Source of the DNA: an uncultured Lachnospiraceae bacterium | GTDB lineage: Bacteria > Bacillota > Clostridia > Lachnospirales > Lachnospiraceae | Direction: 5' to 3' | Assembly (NCBI GenBank): GCA_937965795.1 | Contig: CALCMD010000038.1 | Location: 13,161-77,160 of the forward strand | Length of the DNA: 64,000 bases | Program-made: the position numbers and the translations under genes | Shown: piece by piece, positions 27,746 through 35,268 of the stretch | Layout: each line of letters opens with the position of its first letter | Numbering within the stretch: position 1 is the stretch's first letter | Notes under the pieces: model-generated | Databases searched by the model: none | What the model saw: only the letters and a program-made list of their open reading frames with translations | Told to the model about the DNA's origin: nothing

Positions 27746-28871
27746 GGCTTCTCTTTAACCGAAGGATGCCTTCCTTTATGGCGCATGGAAGAAACATCAC
27801 TGCCTTTCCGACTTTATAAGAAGTGGAATTTTCCACATTCTTCAGTTCCCTCTGTAAACGCTCGATCTCCCAATCTTTCTCGATCCCCACCCGGTAAATT
27901 CTTTCCTCGTACACATAGGCATGACGGTCTTTGATCAAAATCTTTACCAGCTCCCACTCCTCAGGCGTGAAGATTTCCGGCTCCAGCTCGCCATTTTTAT
28001 CCGCCTCTATAAATTCTTTTTGAAAGCGTTCCATGTATATGTCTTTAAATTCCTCTCCCACCCGGTAGAAAGAAGCAATATAATTGTGATAGCGTTTGAA
28101 ATTATAAATGCCCAGATAGCGCTCTTTAAACACAGGGTGCGCATTCAGAAAATCCCTGATAAACGCATATTCGTCATTCATACAGAATACTTTTTCCCTG
28201 CTGTGAACCGAAGAACCCGGATTATCCCGGCGGTTCCTGTAATAAGGCTTATCCACAAAATAAATTCGTTTCGCATAACAGAAGGTCTGAAACCAAAACC
28301 CATTGTCCTGAAAGGACGCCCCCGGCGTTTCATTGTGGCGGATCTGATGCTCTTTTAGAAAGCTTGCTTTATAAATGCCGCTCCAGGTGTTCATAAGCGC
28401 CTTAAACATATCCAGCTCGTCCTTCGGGTCGATCACCCTTTTGTACAGGTCATCCCGTGAAGTCAGGCGGTTATACTGAAATACCCGCTTCCCATCCGCT
28501 CCTGTGACAAACCGCAGAAAATCCGCTTTTACAATTTCCAGATTTTTTTCTTTTGCCACCTTATAAAGCTTTTCGTACATGTCCGGCTTTACATAATCGT
28601 CCGGCTCGACAATCCCCACATACTCCCCCGTACAGGCGTCCAGCCCCCGGTTCATCGCTTTCCCATAACCCCCGTTCGGCCCGTCCAGTATCTTCACCCG
28701 GCCGTCCTTTGAAGCATATCTTTTTAAGATTTCCAGGGAATGATCCGTAGAACCGTCATTGACACAGACAAACTCCATATCTGACAGCGTCTGGGCCTCC
28801 AGGCTGTCCATACATTCCTCCAGGTACTGTTCCACATTATAAATGGGTACGATCACTGATACCTTTGCCAT
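27738..28871 (-). CDS. GT2 family glycosyltransferase
   Basis: 377 aa. Motifs VSVIVPIYNVEQYLEECMDS, CVNDGSTDHSL, NGGYGKAMNRGLD and EPDDYVKPDM. The C-terminal 130 residues (FKRYHNYIASFYRV, IERLQRELKNVENSTSYKVG) are a helical tail seen in long GT2 proteins of capsule loci. AAGGAGG lies 5 bases before the ATG. Overlaps the following GT2 by 8 bases. Confidence 0.88.
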   Translation of the reverse strand: MAKVSVIVPIYNVEQYLEECMDSLEAQTLSDMEFVCVNDGSTDHSLEILKRYASKDGRVKILDGPNGGYGKAMNRGLDACTGEYVGIVEPDDYVKPDMYEKLYKVAKEKNLEIVKADFLRFVTGADGKRVFQYNRLTSRDDLYKRVIDPKDELDMFKALMNTWSGIYKASFLKEHQIRHNETPGASFQDNGFWFQTFCYAKRIYFVDKPYYRNRRDNPGSSVHSREKVFCMNDEYAFIRDFLNAHPVFKERYLGIYNFKRYHNYIASFYRVGEEFKDIYMERFQKEFIEADKNGELEPEIFTPEEWELVKILIKDRHAYVYEERIYRVGIEKDWEIERLQRELKNVENSTSYKVGKAVMFLPCAIKEGILRLKRSHE

Positions 28872-28888
28872 TTCATCCTCCTTTGGAG

Positions 28889-30031
28889 TCAGGCTTTTTG
28901 CCCTTTTATCACTCTTTTTATCTTTCCCGGTACTGCCGTGATTACTCTTCCTGCCCGGAAAGTCGGGGAAGCTTTCACTGCGCGAATCTCATGTTCCAGC
29001 CCTCTGATCCGTTCCTGCTTTTCTTTCACTTCCTCTGTCAGCCTGCGCTTTTCACCCAGAAGATATTCTGTGCAGGACGTCTTTTTCATCTGCGCCAGCC
29101 TGTCATACAGCTCTGGCTGTGCATAAAAGTCCCTCGTATGGGACAGAAATCCAAAATCCTCGTCACACGTTCCGCAGATCAGGTCATAAACCTTCTCATA
29201 CGCCGCTCCCTCGATGGTATCCAGATTCCAGAAACAGAAATGGAGCGCCCAGTTGACAAATCCTTTCTCCAGCTCCCCATAGCTTCCCATGCAGACAAGC
29301 TCGTTTCTCAGGGCGGTACACGCCGCATAGAAACAATTCCAGGACTTCTCTCTCGTCGCCGACAGAGACCCCCTGACGTGAATCCTGTGGTGTACCAGCA
29401 GCTCGTTAATCACGCAGATTCTTTCGGCCTTTGCCAGAGAAGAAAATACAAAATATAAGTCATTGGAGGTTCGCAGCTCCTGAAACCGAAGCTTCTCCTT
29501 CTCTGCAAACTCCCTGCTGTACAGTTTGTCCCACGCCCAGCCTACTGCAAAGGTAAAAATACGATCCGGCATGTCTCTCCAGCAAAAAGGATTTCTTCCT
29601 GGAAGCTGCTTTTCTTTGATGGAATAATCCATCGGCAGATACGTATCCAGCGTATCGTCATACCGGTTCCCCCGGAATATCGTAACATCTGCCTGCGTCT
29701 CTTTCGCGCGCAGATATGCCCGCTCCAGCATTTCCGGTTCATAAAAATCATCCGAATCCAGAAAAGACAGGTACTCTCCCTTCGCCAGCTCCATGCCTCT
29801 GTTCCTTGCAAAAGCAGCGCCTGTGTTTTCCTGTTCAAGCACCCTCACTCTTTCGTCCTTTTGCTCATATTCCCGCAGAATCCCCAGGCTGCCGTCGGTC
29901 GAACCGTCATCAATGCAGATCACTTCGATTTCCCGCAGGGTCTGTCCCAGAATATCATCCATACATTTTTTCAGATACCGCTCCACATTATAGACGGGCA
30001 GTATCACGGATACCTTTCTTTTCTTCGACAT
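28889..30031 (-). CDS. GT2 family glycosyltransferase, first gene of the long operon
   Basis: 380 aa from the ATG at 30031 (AAGGAG 6 bases upstream); an upstream GTG in the same frame overlaps that site and is not used. Motifs VSVILPVYNVERYLKKCMDD, CIDDGSTDGSL, ENTGAAFARNRGM and FLDSDDFYEPEM. The middle (CWRDMPDRIF, WAWDKLYSREF, LRFQELRTSNDLYFVFSSL) is clearly paralogous to the GT2 at 33.3-34.5 kb on the other side of ugd and the IS. C-terminal coiled coil. Confidence 0.88.
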   Translation of the reverse strand: MSKKRKVSVILPVYNVERYLKKCMDDILGQTLREIEVICIDDGSTDGSLGILREYEQKDERVRVLEQENTGAAFARNRGMELAKGEYLSFLDSDDFYEPEMLERAYLRAKETQADVTIFRGNRYDDTLDTYLPMDYSIKEKQLPGRNPFCWRDMPDRIFTFAVGWAWDKLYSREFAEKEKLRFQELRTSNDLYFVFSSLAKAERICVINELLVHHRIHVRGSLSATREKSWNCFYAACTALRNELVCMGSYGELEKGFVNWALHFCFWNLDTIEGAAYEKVYDLICGTCDEDFGFLSHTRDFYAQPELYDRLAQMKKTSCTEYLLGEKRRLTEEVKEKQERIRGLEHEIRAVKASPTFRAGRVITAVPGKIKRVIKGQKA

Positions 30032-30057
30032 CGCATACTCCTTCACTTTATCCTAAG

Positions 30058-30087
30058 ATTTTACCATAAAGCTAAAGTATATGTCAA
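30058..30087 (-). promoter_or_regulatory. Promoter of the long polysaccharide operon
   Basis: Minus strand TTGACA (30087-30082), 18-base spacer, TAAAAT (30063-30058). Predicted RNA start is about 20 bases before the first GT2 start codon. It is back to back with the ugd promoter: the two -35 boxes are 4 bases apart. Confidence 0.75.
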
Positions 30088-30091
30088 ACAC

Positions 30092-30120
30092 TTGTCGGAA
30101 ATCCTGTAATGTGCTATACT
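30092..30120 (+). promoter_or_regulatory. Promoter of ugd
   Basis: Plus strand TTGTCG (30092-30097), 17-base spacer, TATACT (30115-30120). Leaves an untranslated leader of about 80 bases before ugd. Confidence 0.75.
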
Positions 30121-30137
30121 TTACCCAGCTCATTCCC

Positions 30138-30167
30138 GCAGGCAGTAAGTCGCGATGATGTGCCTGC
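30138..30167 (+). promoter_or_regulatory. Hairpin in the ugd leader
   Basis: GCAGGCA and TGCCTGC form a 7-bp stem with a 16-base loop. No T-run follows, so it is not a terminator; it may stabilise the messenger or bind a regulator. Confidence 0.4.
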
Positions 30168-30208
30168 AAGGATAATAAGAAAATATTTTATGTACGAGGT
30201 GCAAATTT

Positions 30209-31510
30209 ATGAATATTGTAGTAGCTGGAACCGGTTATGTCGGCCTTGTCACCGGAGTCGCTCTCGCAAATGCCGGACATTCTGTCACCTGTGTGGACGT
30301 AGACCAGGCAAAGGTGAATACCATGCGTCAGGGAATCTCCCCGATCTATGAGCCAGGACTGGACGAGCTGATGCGGAAAAACATGGACAGGCTTACCTTC
30401 ACGACGGATTATGCGTCTGCCTACCGCACGGCTGAGGTCATTTTTATCGGCGTGGGAACACCGGAAAAAAAAGATGGTTCCGCTAATCTTTCCTACGTTT
30501 TCCAGGTCGCTCACCAGATCGCAGAAAACATTGAAAATGATTGTATCGTGGTAGTGAAATCCACCGTTCCGATTGGAACAAATGACAAAATTGAAAAACT
30601 GATTCAGGAAAACCTGAAGCATCCGGTGTGGGTCGAGGTCGCTTCCAACCCGGAGTTTCTCTCGCAGGGAACCGCCGTGCCGGATACGCTTCATGCCGCC
30701 CGCATCGTCATCGGAGCGGAGTCTGACCGGGCGAAGGAAACCTTACAGAAGGTCTATGAGAACTTTCATCAGCCTTTTGTGCTGACGAACCGCCGGAGCG
30801 CAGAGATGATTAAATATGCCTCGAATGATTTTCTGGCGCTGAAGATTTCCTATATTAATGAAATTGCGAACTTCTGCGAAATCGTGGGCGCCAATATTGA
30901 GGATGTGGCAAAGGGCATGGGCTACGATCCCCGTATCGGAAACCGTTTTCTCCATGCAGGCATCGGCTACGGAGGCTCCTGTTTTCCGAAAGACACGAAG
31001 GCGCTGCACTGGATGTCTAATTACTATGAACGTGAATTAAAAACGATCAAGGCCGCCATCGAAATCAACGACAGCCAGAAGCTTAAGCTGATCAAGAAAT
31101 CCAAACAGTATTATGAATCTCTGGAAGGACTGACGATCGCCGTACTTGGCCTGACCTTCAAACCGAACACCGATGACCTGCGGGAAGCGCCGTCCCTGGT
31201 GAACATCCCGATCATGCTGGACGACGGCGCCACGGTAAAAGCATGGGATCCGGTCGGCGTGAAGAATTATAAAAAAATCTATCCAGACGAGATTCAGTAC
31301 TGCGATACGCTCGAAGAAGCTCTGAGAGACGCCGATATCTGCTTTATCTTTACCGAATGGCAGGACATCAAAGACTTAAAGCCGGAAGATTTTAAGAAAT
31401 GGATGAAGAAAGCGATCGTGCTGGATGGCAGAAACTGTTACGAACCAGAATCTTTCCTCGGAAGCAGGGTCATATATAATTCCATCGGCCGGGCCGTTAT
31501 TGAAGAATAA
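30209..31510 (+). CDS. ugd: UDP-glucose 6-dehydrogenase
   Basis: 433 aa. Oxidises UDP-glucose to UDP-glucuronate. NIVVAGTGYVGLVTGVALA (NAD fold), DVDQAKV, GVGTPEKKDGSANLSY, VVKSTVPIGTNDK, SNPEFLSQGTA, YASNDFLALKISYINE, catalytic cysteine in GIGYGGSCFPKDT (about residue 260) and GLTFKPNTDDLREAPS. GAGGTGC lies 6 bases before the ATG. It is the only plus-strand gene of the polysaccharide region, divergent from the long operon and convergent with the 33-36 kb glycosyltransferase block. Differs in motifs from the dehydrogenase at 3.2-4.5 kb. Confidence 0.95.
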   Translation: MNIVVAGTGYVGLVTGVALANAGHSVTCVDVDQAKVNTMRQGISPIYEPGLDELMRKNMDRLTFTTDYASAYRTAEVIFIGVGTPEKKDGSANLSYVFQVAHQIAENIENDCIVVVKSTVPIGTNDKIEKLIQENLKHPVWVEVASNPEFLSQGTAVPDTLHAARIVIGAESDRAKETLQKVYENFHQPFVLTNRRSAEMIKYASNDFLALKISYINEIANFCEIVGANIEDVAKGMGYDPRIGNRFLHAGIGYGGSCFPKDTKALHWMSNYYERELKTIKAAIEINDSQKLKLIKKSKQYYESLEGLTIAVLGLTFKPNTDDLREAPSLVNIPIMLDDGATVKAWDPVGVKNYKKIYPDEIQYCDTLEEALRDADICFIFTEWQDIKDLKPEDFKKWMKKAIVLDGRNCYEPESFLGSRVIYNSIGRAVIEE

Positions 31511-31536
31511 TGTAAGAAATGCCCTGTAACTTTTTC

Positions 31537-31572
31537 TGATATGCTCCCTTTTAGGTAGACAGTTGAAAAAAT
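31537..31572 (+). repeat. Left terminal inverted repeat of the IS
   Basis: Begins TGATATGCTCCC and contains GTAGACAGTTGAAAAAAT. Matches the reverse complement of the right end at about 25 of 36 positions. Confidence 0.75.
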
Positions 31573-31603
31573 AAAACTGTTTATCTGGAAGGGGGCATTT
31601 TCT

Positions 31604-32275
31604 ATGGGTAAGATTTCTCCGGAAGAAAAAATACAATGGGTGGAGAAAATCATTCAGAATAAAGAATCAATCCATTCAGTTGCATCAAAATTAGGAATTC
31701 ACCATACGACTGTTGATAAATGGGTTAGGAACTATAAGTCGCTTGGTCAGGAGGTGTTTTTTAGAAAAGGCTGGACAAAAAGAACTTCAGCCGAAAAGGA
31801 GGCAGCCATTTTAGATTACCTTTCTGGCAAAGGTTCTCTCAGAGATATTTGTGATAAACACAAAATTACAGATACTCATCAGCTCAGAAAGTGGATTATG
31901 AAGTATAATGGTCATGAAGAACTTAAAGATTCGGGAACAGGAGGTACACCGATCATGACCAAAGGCAGAAAAACTACTTTTGATGAACGTGTTGAAATCG
32001 TTCAGTATTGTATTAACCATAATCATAATTATGCTGAAACAGCAGAAAAATTCAGTATTTCATACCAGCAGGCCAGAAACTACACTGTTAAATACGAAGA
32101 AAAAGGTGTTGAAGGTCTTCGGGACAGACGCGGAAAAAGAAAATCTCAGGATGAAATGAACGAATTAGAAAAACTTCGTGCAGAAGTAAAAATTCTGCGT
32201 GCGGAAAAAGAACGTGCAGAAATGGAGATTTCTTTCTTAAAAAAATTAGAAGAAATCGAGAGGAGGCGAAGCTGA
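31604..32275 (+). CDS. IS3-family transposase OrfA (two helix-turn-helix domains)
   Basis: 223 aa. Two HTH modules (IHSVASKLGIHHTTVDKWVR at about residues 24-43 and NYAETAEKFSISYQQARNYT at about 135-155), then a C-terminal leucine-rich coiled coil (ELEKLRAEVKILRAEKERAE) for multimerisation. Double-HTH OrfA of this length is typical of the IS150 group. Near its end is the heptamer A AAA AAA at 32239-32245 in the frame required for -1 slippage into orfB. GAAGGGGG precedes the ATG. Confidence 0.88.
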   Translation: MGKISPEEKIQWVEKIIQNKESIHSVASKLGIHHTTVDKWVRNYKSLGQEVFFRKGWTKRTSAEKEAAILDYLSGKGSLRDICDKHKITDTHQLRKWIMKYNGHEELKDSGTGGTPIMTKGRKTTFDERVEIVQYCINHNHNYAETAEKFSISYQQARNYTVKYEEKGVEGLRDRRGKRKSQDEMNELEKLRAEVKILRAEKERAEMEISFLKKLEEIERRRS

Positions 32276-33177
32276 GCCTGATACGTCACGAACATATCTA
32301 TCAGGCAATCAAAGAGGAACATGAAAAACACAATTATCCGATTCTTACATTGTGTAAACTTGGTGGGATTTCCAGGGCAGCCTATTACAAATGGCTTAAT
32401 CATAAAGAAACAGCTAATGATAAATTGAATCAGGAATTGGCAGATAAACTGGAACAATTGCATGAAAAGCATCCAGATATGGGCTACAGAAGGCTGAATG
32501 ACAAATTACGGCATGATGACAGTATCCTTGTGAATGACAAGCGAATTCTTCGCATTTGTAGAAAGAAACAAATCAAATCAAACTTAAAGTATCGTTATGA
32601 CGGATGCACAAGACCGTCAAAAAATCCTGCATTTATTGCAGAAAATGTTCTTAATAGAGATTTTACGGCAGAACATCCAAATGAGAAATGGGTTACAGAT
32701 GTGACCGAATTTAAGTATGGAACTACGTTTGATAACGTACACAAACTATATTTAAGTGCTATCTTAGATTTATGTGATCACCGTCCTGTCGCATATGTTA
32801 TTGGGGATAGTAATAATAATACACTTGTGTTTGAAACATTTGATATGGCAGTTGCTGCGAATCCGGATGCTCATCCGATTTTTCACAGTGACAGAGGATG
32901 CCAATACACATCCCGAACATTCCATCAGAAGTTAGAAGCAGCTGGAATGACACAAAGCATGTCACGAGTAGCCCACTGCACAGATAATGGGCCGATGGAG
33001 GGGTTCTGGGGAATCCTAAAACGAGAAATGTACTACAAACAGAAATTTCATACCAGAGAAGAATTAGTTCGGGCAATTACGGAATATATGGATTACTATA
33101 CAAACGACCGTCCACAGCGTGGACTCGGAATCCTAACACCGATGGAATTTTACGAAAAACAATTATTAGCAGCATAA
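32245..33177 (+). CDS. IS3-family transposase OrfB (DDE integrase core), read by -1 frameshift
   Basis: Given from the slippery site; open for 310 codons in the -1 frame. After an HTH_21-type region (SRAAYYKWL, HPDMGYRRLNDKLR) comes the retroviral-type integrase core: first D in WVTDVTEF, second D in HSDRGCQYTS, E in GPMEGFWG, with 35 residues between second D and E. Ends RPQRGLGILTPMEFYE. The first in-frame ATG (32350) lies inside the conserved region and has no ribosome site, so the OrfAB fusion by frameshift is the likely product. An AGGAGG at 32261-32266 could alternatively serve an internal non-ATG start. Confidence 0.87.
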   Translation: MRRNREEAKLSLIRHEHIYQAIKEEHEKHNYPILTLCKLGGISRAAYYKWLNHKETANDKLNQELADKLEQLHEKHPDMGYRRLNDKLRHDDSILVNDKRILRICRKKQIKSNLKYRYDGCTRPSKNPAFIAENVLNRDFTAEHPNEKWVTDVTEFKYGTTFDNVHKLYLSAILDLCDHRPVAYVIGDSNNNTLVFETFDMAVAANPDAHPIFHSDRGCQYTSRTFHQKLEAAGMTQSMSRVAHCTDNGPMEGFWGILKREMYYKQKFHTREELVRAITEYMDYYTNDRPQRGLGILTPMEFYEKQLLAA

Positions 33178-33217
33178 AAATGTTGCCCGGCATATACCGG
33201 GCAACACAAAACTTTAT

Positions 33218-33253
33218 ATTTTTTTAATTGTCTACTTGACGGGGCGCACACCA
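33218..33253 (-). repeat. Right terminal inverted repeat of the IS
   Basis: On the minus strand it begins TGGTGTGCGCCC and contains GTAGACAATTAAAAAAAT. Imperfect partner of the left end. Confidence 0.75.
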
Positions 33254-33283
33254 TTCAGATTACGGGGCATTTCTTTTTCTGTT

Positions 33284-34465
33284 TTAACTTTCGCCTCTTC
33301 GGAACAGATTCCGGATCTTCAAAGGCAGATACAGCATCTTCGCTCCTAACCGATACTCCCGGCATGCGAGAAGATCATGCTTTTCCTTTTCAAGACCTCG
33401 GATTCCGTCTGCTAATCTCATTTTATCCTGATAGTCTCCCTCCAGGCAGCGGTCTCTCTCCTCTTTCAAATCCTGTATCCGGTACCGCAGAAAATCCGGA
33501 TAATCCCCCTTCTGCATCACCTGGTAAAATCCATACATTCTGCGGACATAAGCGTGAAAATACTCCTCCGGCTGTCCGTCGATTGACAGCTTTTCCAGCA
33601 GTTCTTCTTTCAGCCTATGATAAAGCGCCTCCTGTCCCCTTCCGTTCTCCTGGGAATTCAGATTCGCCATACAGCCATCCAGCGCATGATTCACAAAACT
33701 TCTCTGCACCTGGAAAAATACATTCTTTTTCTCCAGATATTCTTTCAGCGCCAGAAATGCGTAAAAAAAGTCCAGCGGCGCTTCCTGATTCGTCGTCTGG
33801 CAGCTTCCGGCAATCCCTACCCGGTAAGAAACAAACTCTTTCCTGACCGTGGTGATCTTCTCTGCTTCCATCAGCGCCGTACAGGTAAAAAGCAGGTCAT
33901 TCGTCCGCCTGATCTCCTGAAATTTCAAACCGTGCTCCAGGACAAAGGAACGCAGAAACATCTTATTCCAGGGCCAGTTATGAAAAGCATTAAACACAGC
34001 CTCCGGCATATCCCTCCAGCAGAACACCTCCTGCCTGGGTAAAAATTCTTCCCGCATGGCTGCCGGTTCCGGCGTCTCAAATCCCAAATCTTCATGATAG
34101 CACTTCGCTTTACAGACGCAGATCTGCGCGCCGGTTTCTTCGCAGCGTGCGGACATCTCCTCCAGCATTTCCGGCAAAAAGAAATCGTCAGAATCCAGAA
34201 AGACCAGATACTTTCCTTTCGCATGTTTCATGCCCAGATTTCTCGCCGCGCCGCCGCCGCTGTTTTTCTGCGTCAGGATGCGCAGCCTTTGATCCAAACG
34301 GCTTTTTTCTTTTAAAATCTCCACCGACCTGTCAGAAGAGCCGTCGTCCACACAGATCACTTCCATTTCCCGTAACGTCTGTCCCAGTATGCTTTCTATA
34401 CATTGCTCCAGATATGGTTCCGTATTGTATACCGGAACGATCACGGATACTTTGATTTCTTCCAT
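33284..34465 (-). CDS. GT2 family glycosyltransferase
   Basis: 393 aa. Motifs VSVIVPVYNTEPYLEQCIES, CVDDGSSDRSV, NSGGGAARNLGM and FLDSDDFFLPEM. The middle CWRDMPEAVF, WPWNKMF and LKFQEIRRTNDLLFTCTAL is paralogous to the GT2 at 28.9-30.0 kb. Ends with a coiled-coil tail. Its stop is 9 bases beyond the right arm of the IS-split terminator, so read-through into ugd from this side may have changed. Confidence 0.87.
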   Translation of the reverse strand: MEEIKVSVIVPVYNTEPYLEQCIESILGQTLREMEVICVDDGSSDRSVEILKEKSRLDQRLRILTQKNSGGGAARNLGMKHAKGKYLVFLDSDDFFLPEMLEEMSARCEETGAQICVCKAKCYHEDLGFETPEPAAMREEFLPRQEVFCWRDMPEAVFNAFHNWPWNKMFLRSFVLEHGLKFQEIRRTNDLLFTCTALMEAEKITTVRKEFVSYRVGIAGSCQTTNQEAPLDFFYAFLALKEYLEKKNVFFQVQRSFVNHALDGCMANLNSQENGRGQEALYHRLKEELLEKLSIDGQPEEYFHAYVRRMYGFYQVMQKGDYPDFLRYRIQDLKEERDRCLEGDYQDKMRLADGIRGLEKEKHDLLACREYRLGAKMLYLPLKIRNLFRRGES

Positions 34466-34471
34466 ATTCTG

Positions 34472-35257
34472 TCATTCTCCCTGTTTCTGTACTCTGCTTC
34501 GTCTGCCCCTGAAATGTGCGCCCGCATATTTCGCTGCGCCATGAAACGCATACCGCACAAAACACCAGCAGGATTTTACGATTCCAAAACCCATATAGCG
34601 ATAAACCTTAAAGGTCATCCCTGCGGATTTCAATTTTGTTCCCGATTTTCCACTGCTGCTCAGACGGTATTTCAGAAGCGGCTCATTCACGGCACATGCC
34701 TTTCCATATTTTTGCAGAATCCGAAGCCACATAATATAATCCTCATGGCTGTCCTCATGGCACATAGGAAACTCTTTCGCGACTTCCGTCCGCAGCAGAA
34801 CCGCTGAACAGTTGATACAATTACTTCCCAGCATCTGCCGGTAGGTGATCTCTTCAGACACAGGAATCACTCTTCCCGTCAGCTCCCCGTCCGGCGTTAC
34901 CAGTTCCCTCCCTGTCGTACACAGGACATCCCCGGTCTCTTCCATCCGCGCAAGCTGCTTTTTCAGTTTTCCTTCCTCCCACCAGTCGTCAGAATCCAGA
35001 AAGGCCACGTATTTCCCCCGCGCGAGCTTCACGCCAAGATTTCTGGAGCCGGAAGCCCCCAGATTTTCTTCATTCCTATGATAATGAACGATCGGATTTT
35101 CCTGATATGCAGCCATCACAGGCGCGAGATCCTCCTGGCTTCCGTTATCCAGAACCAGGATTTCCATAGAAACATCCTGTATCAATGCGGAATCAATCGC
35201 CTTTCCCAGCGTCCTGCTGCAATTATACGCAGGAATCACCACGGAAATAAGGGGCAT
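34472..35257 (-). CDS. GT2 family glycosyltransferase
   Basis: 261 aa from the ATG at 35257 (MPLISVVIPAYNCSRTLGKA) with AGGGG upstream; the longer frame to 35317 would overlap the sugar transferase by 49 bases. Motifs LVLDNGS, LGASGSRNLGVKLA and FLDSDDWWEEG. Short GT2 with a basic C-terminus. Sits 6 bases before the next GT2, in one operon with the initiating transferase. Confidence 0.85.
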   Translation of the reverse strand: MPLISVVIPAYNCSRTLGKAIDSALIQDVSMEILVLDNGSQEDLAPVMAAYQENPIVHYHRNEENLGASGSRNLGVKLARGKYVAFLDSDDWWEEGKLKKQLARMEETGDVLCTTGRELVTPDGELTGRVIPVSEEITYRQMLGSNCINCSAVLLRTEVAKEFPMCHEDSHEDYIMWLRILQKYGKACAVNEPLLKYRLSSSGKSGTKLKSAGMTFKVYRYMGFGIVKSCWCFVRYAFHGAAKYAGAHFRGRRSRVQKQGE

Positions 35258-35268
35258 GTCCGCCCCTT

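Larger units (their letters stand above)
31537..33253 (+). mobile_element. IS3-family insertion sequence (IS150-like), complete, 1717 bp
   Basis: Ends TGATATGC...ACACCA, with imperfect terminal inverted repeats of about 36-40 bp that share GTAGACA and A/T-rich inner parts. Two overlapping frames (orfA, orfB) carry HTH and DDE domains. Base composition is clearly more A+T-rich than the flanking genes, which suggests a recent arrival. Both ends and both frames look intact, so it may be active. Confidence 0.88.
31534..33256. repeat. 3-bp target-site duplication TTC flanking the IS
   Basis: TTC at 31534-31536 and TTC at 33254-33256 directly abut the element ends. A 3-bp duplication is usual for IS3-family elements. 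Confidence 0.65.
31514..33280. terminator. Bidirectional terminator split by an insertion sequence
   Basis: The left arm at 31514-31529 (AAGAAATGCCCTGTAA) and the right arm at 33260-33275 (TTACGGGGCATTTCTT) pair over 16 bp with one G-T pair. The right arm is followed by a T-rich run and the left is preceded by A's on the other strand. Without the IS they would form a hairpin with a 10-base loop between the convergent ugd and GT2 genes. The IS and its 3-bp target duplication lie in the loop. Confidence 0.8.

Noticed and set aside
30121..30208. JUMPStart or ops element before ugd
   Set aside because: The ops core GGCGGTAGC is not present; only a 7-bp hairpin is seen.
30188..30694. 168-codon minus-strand frame over the ugd start
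   Set aside because: Antisense of ugd; it also crosses the ugd ribosome site.
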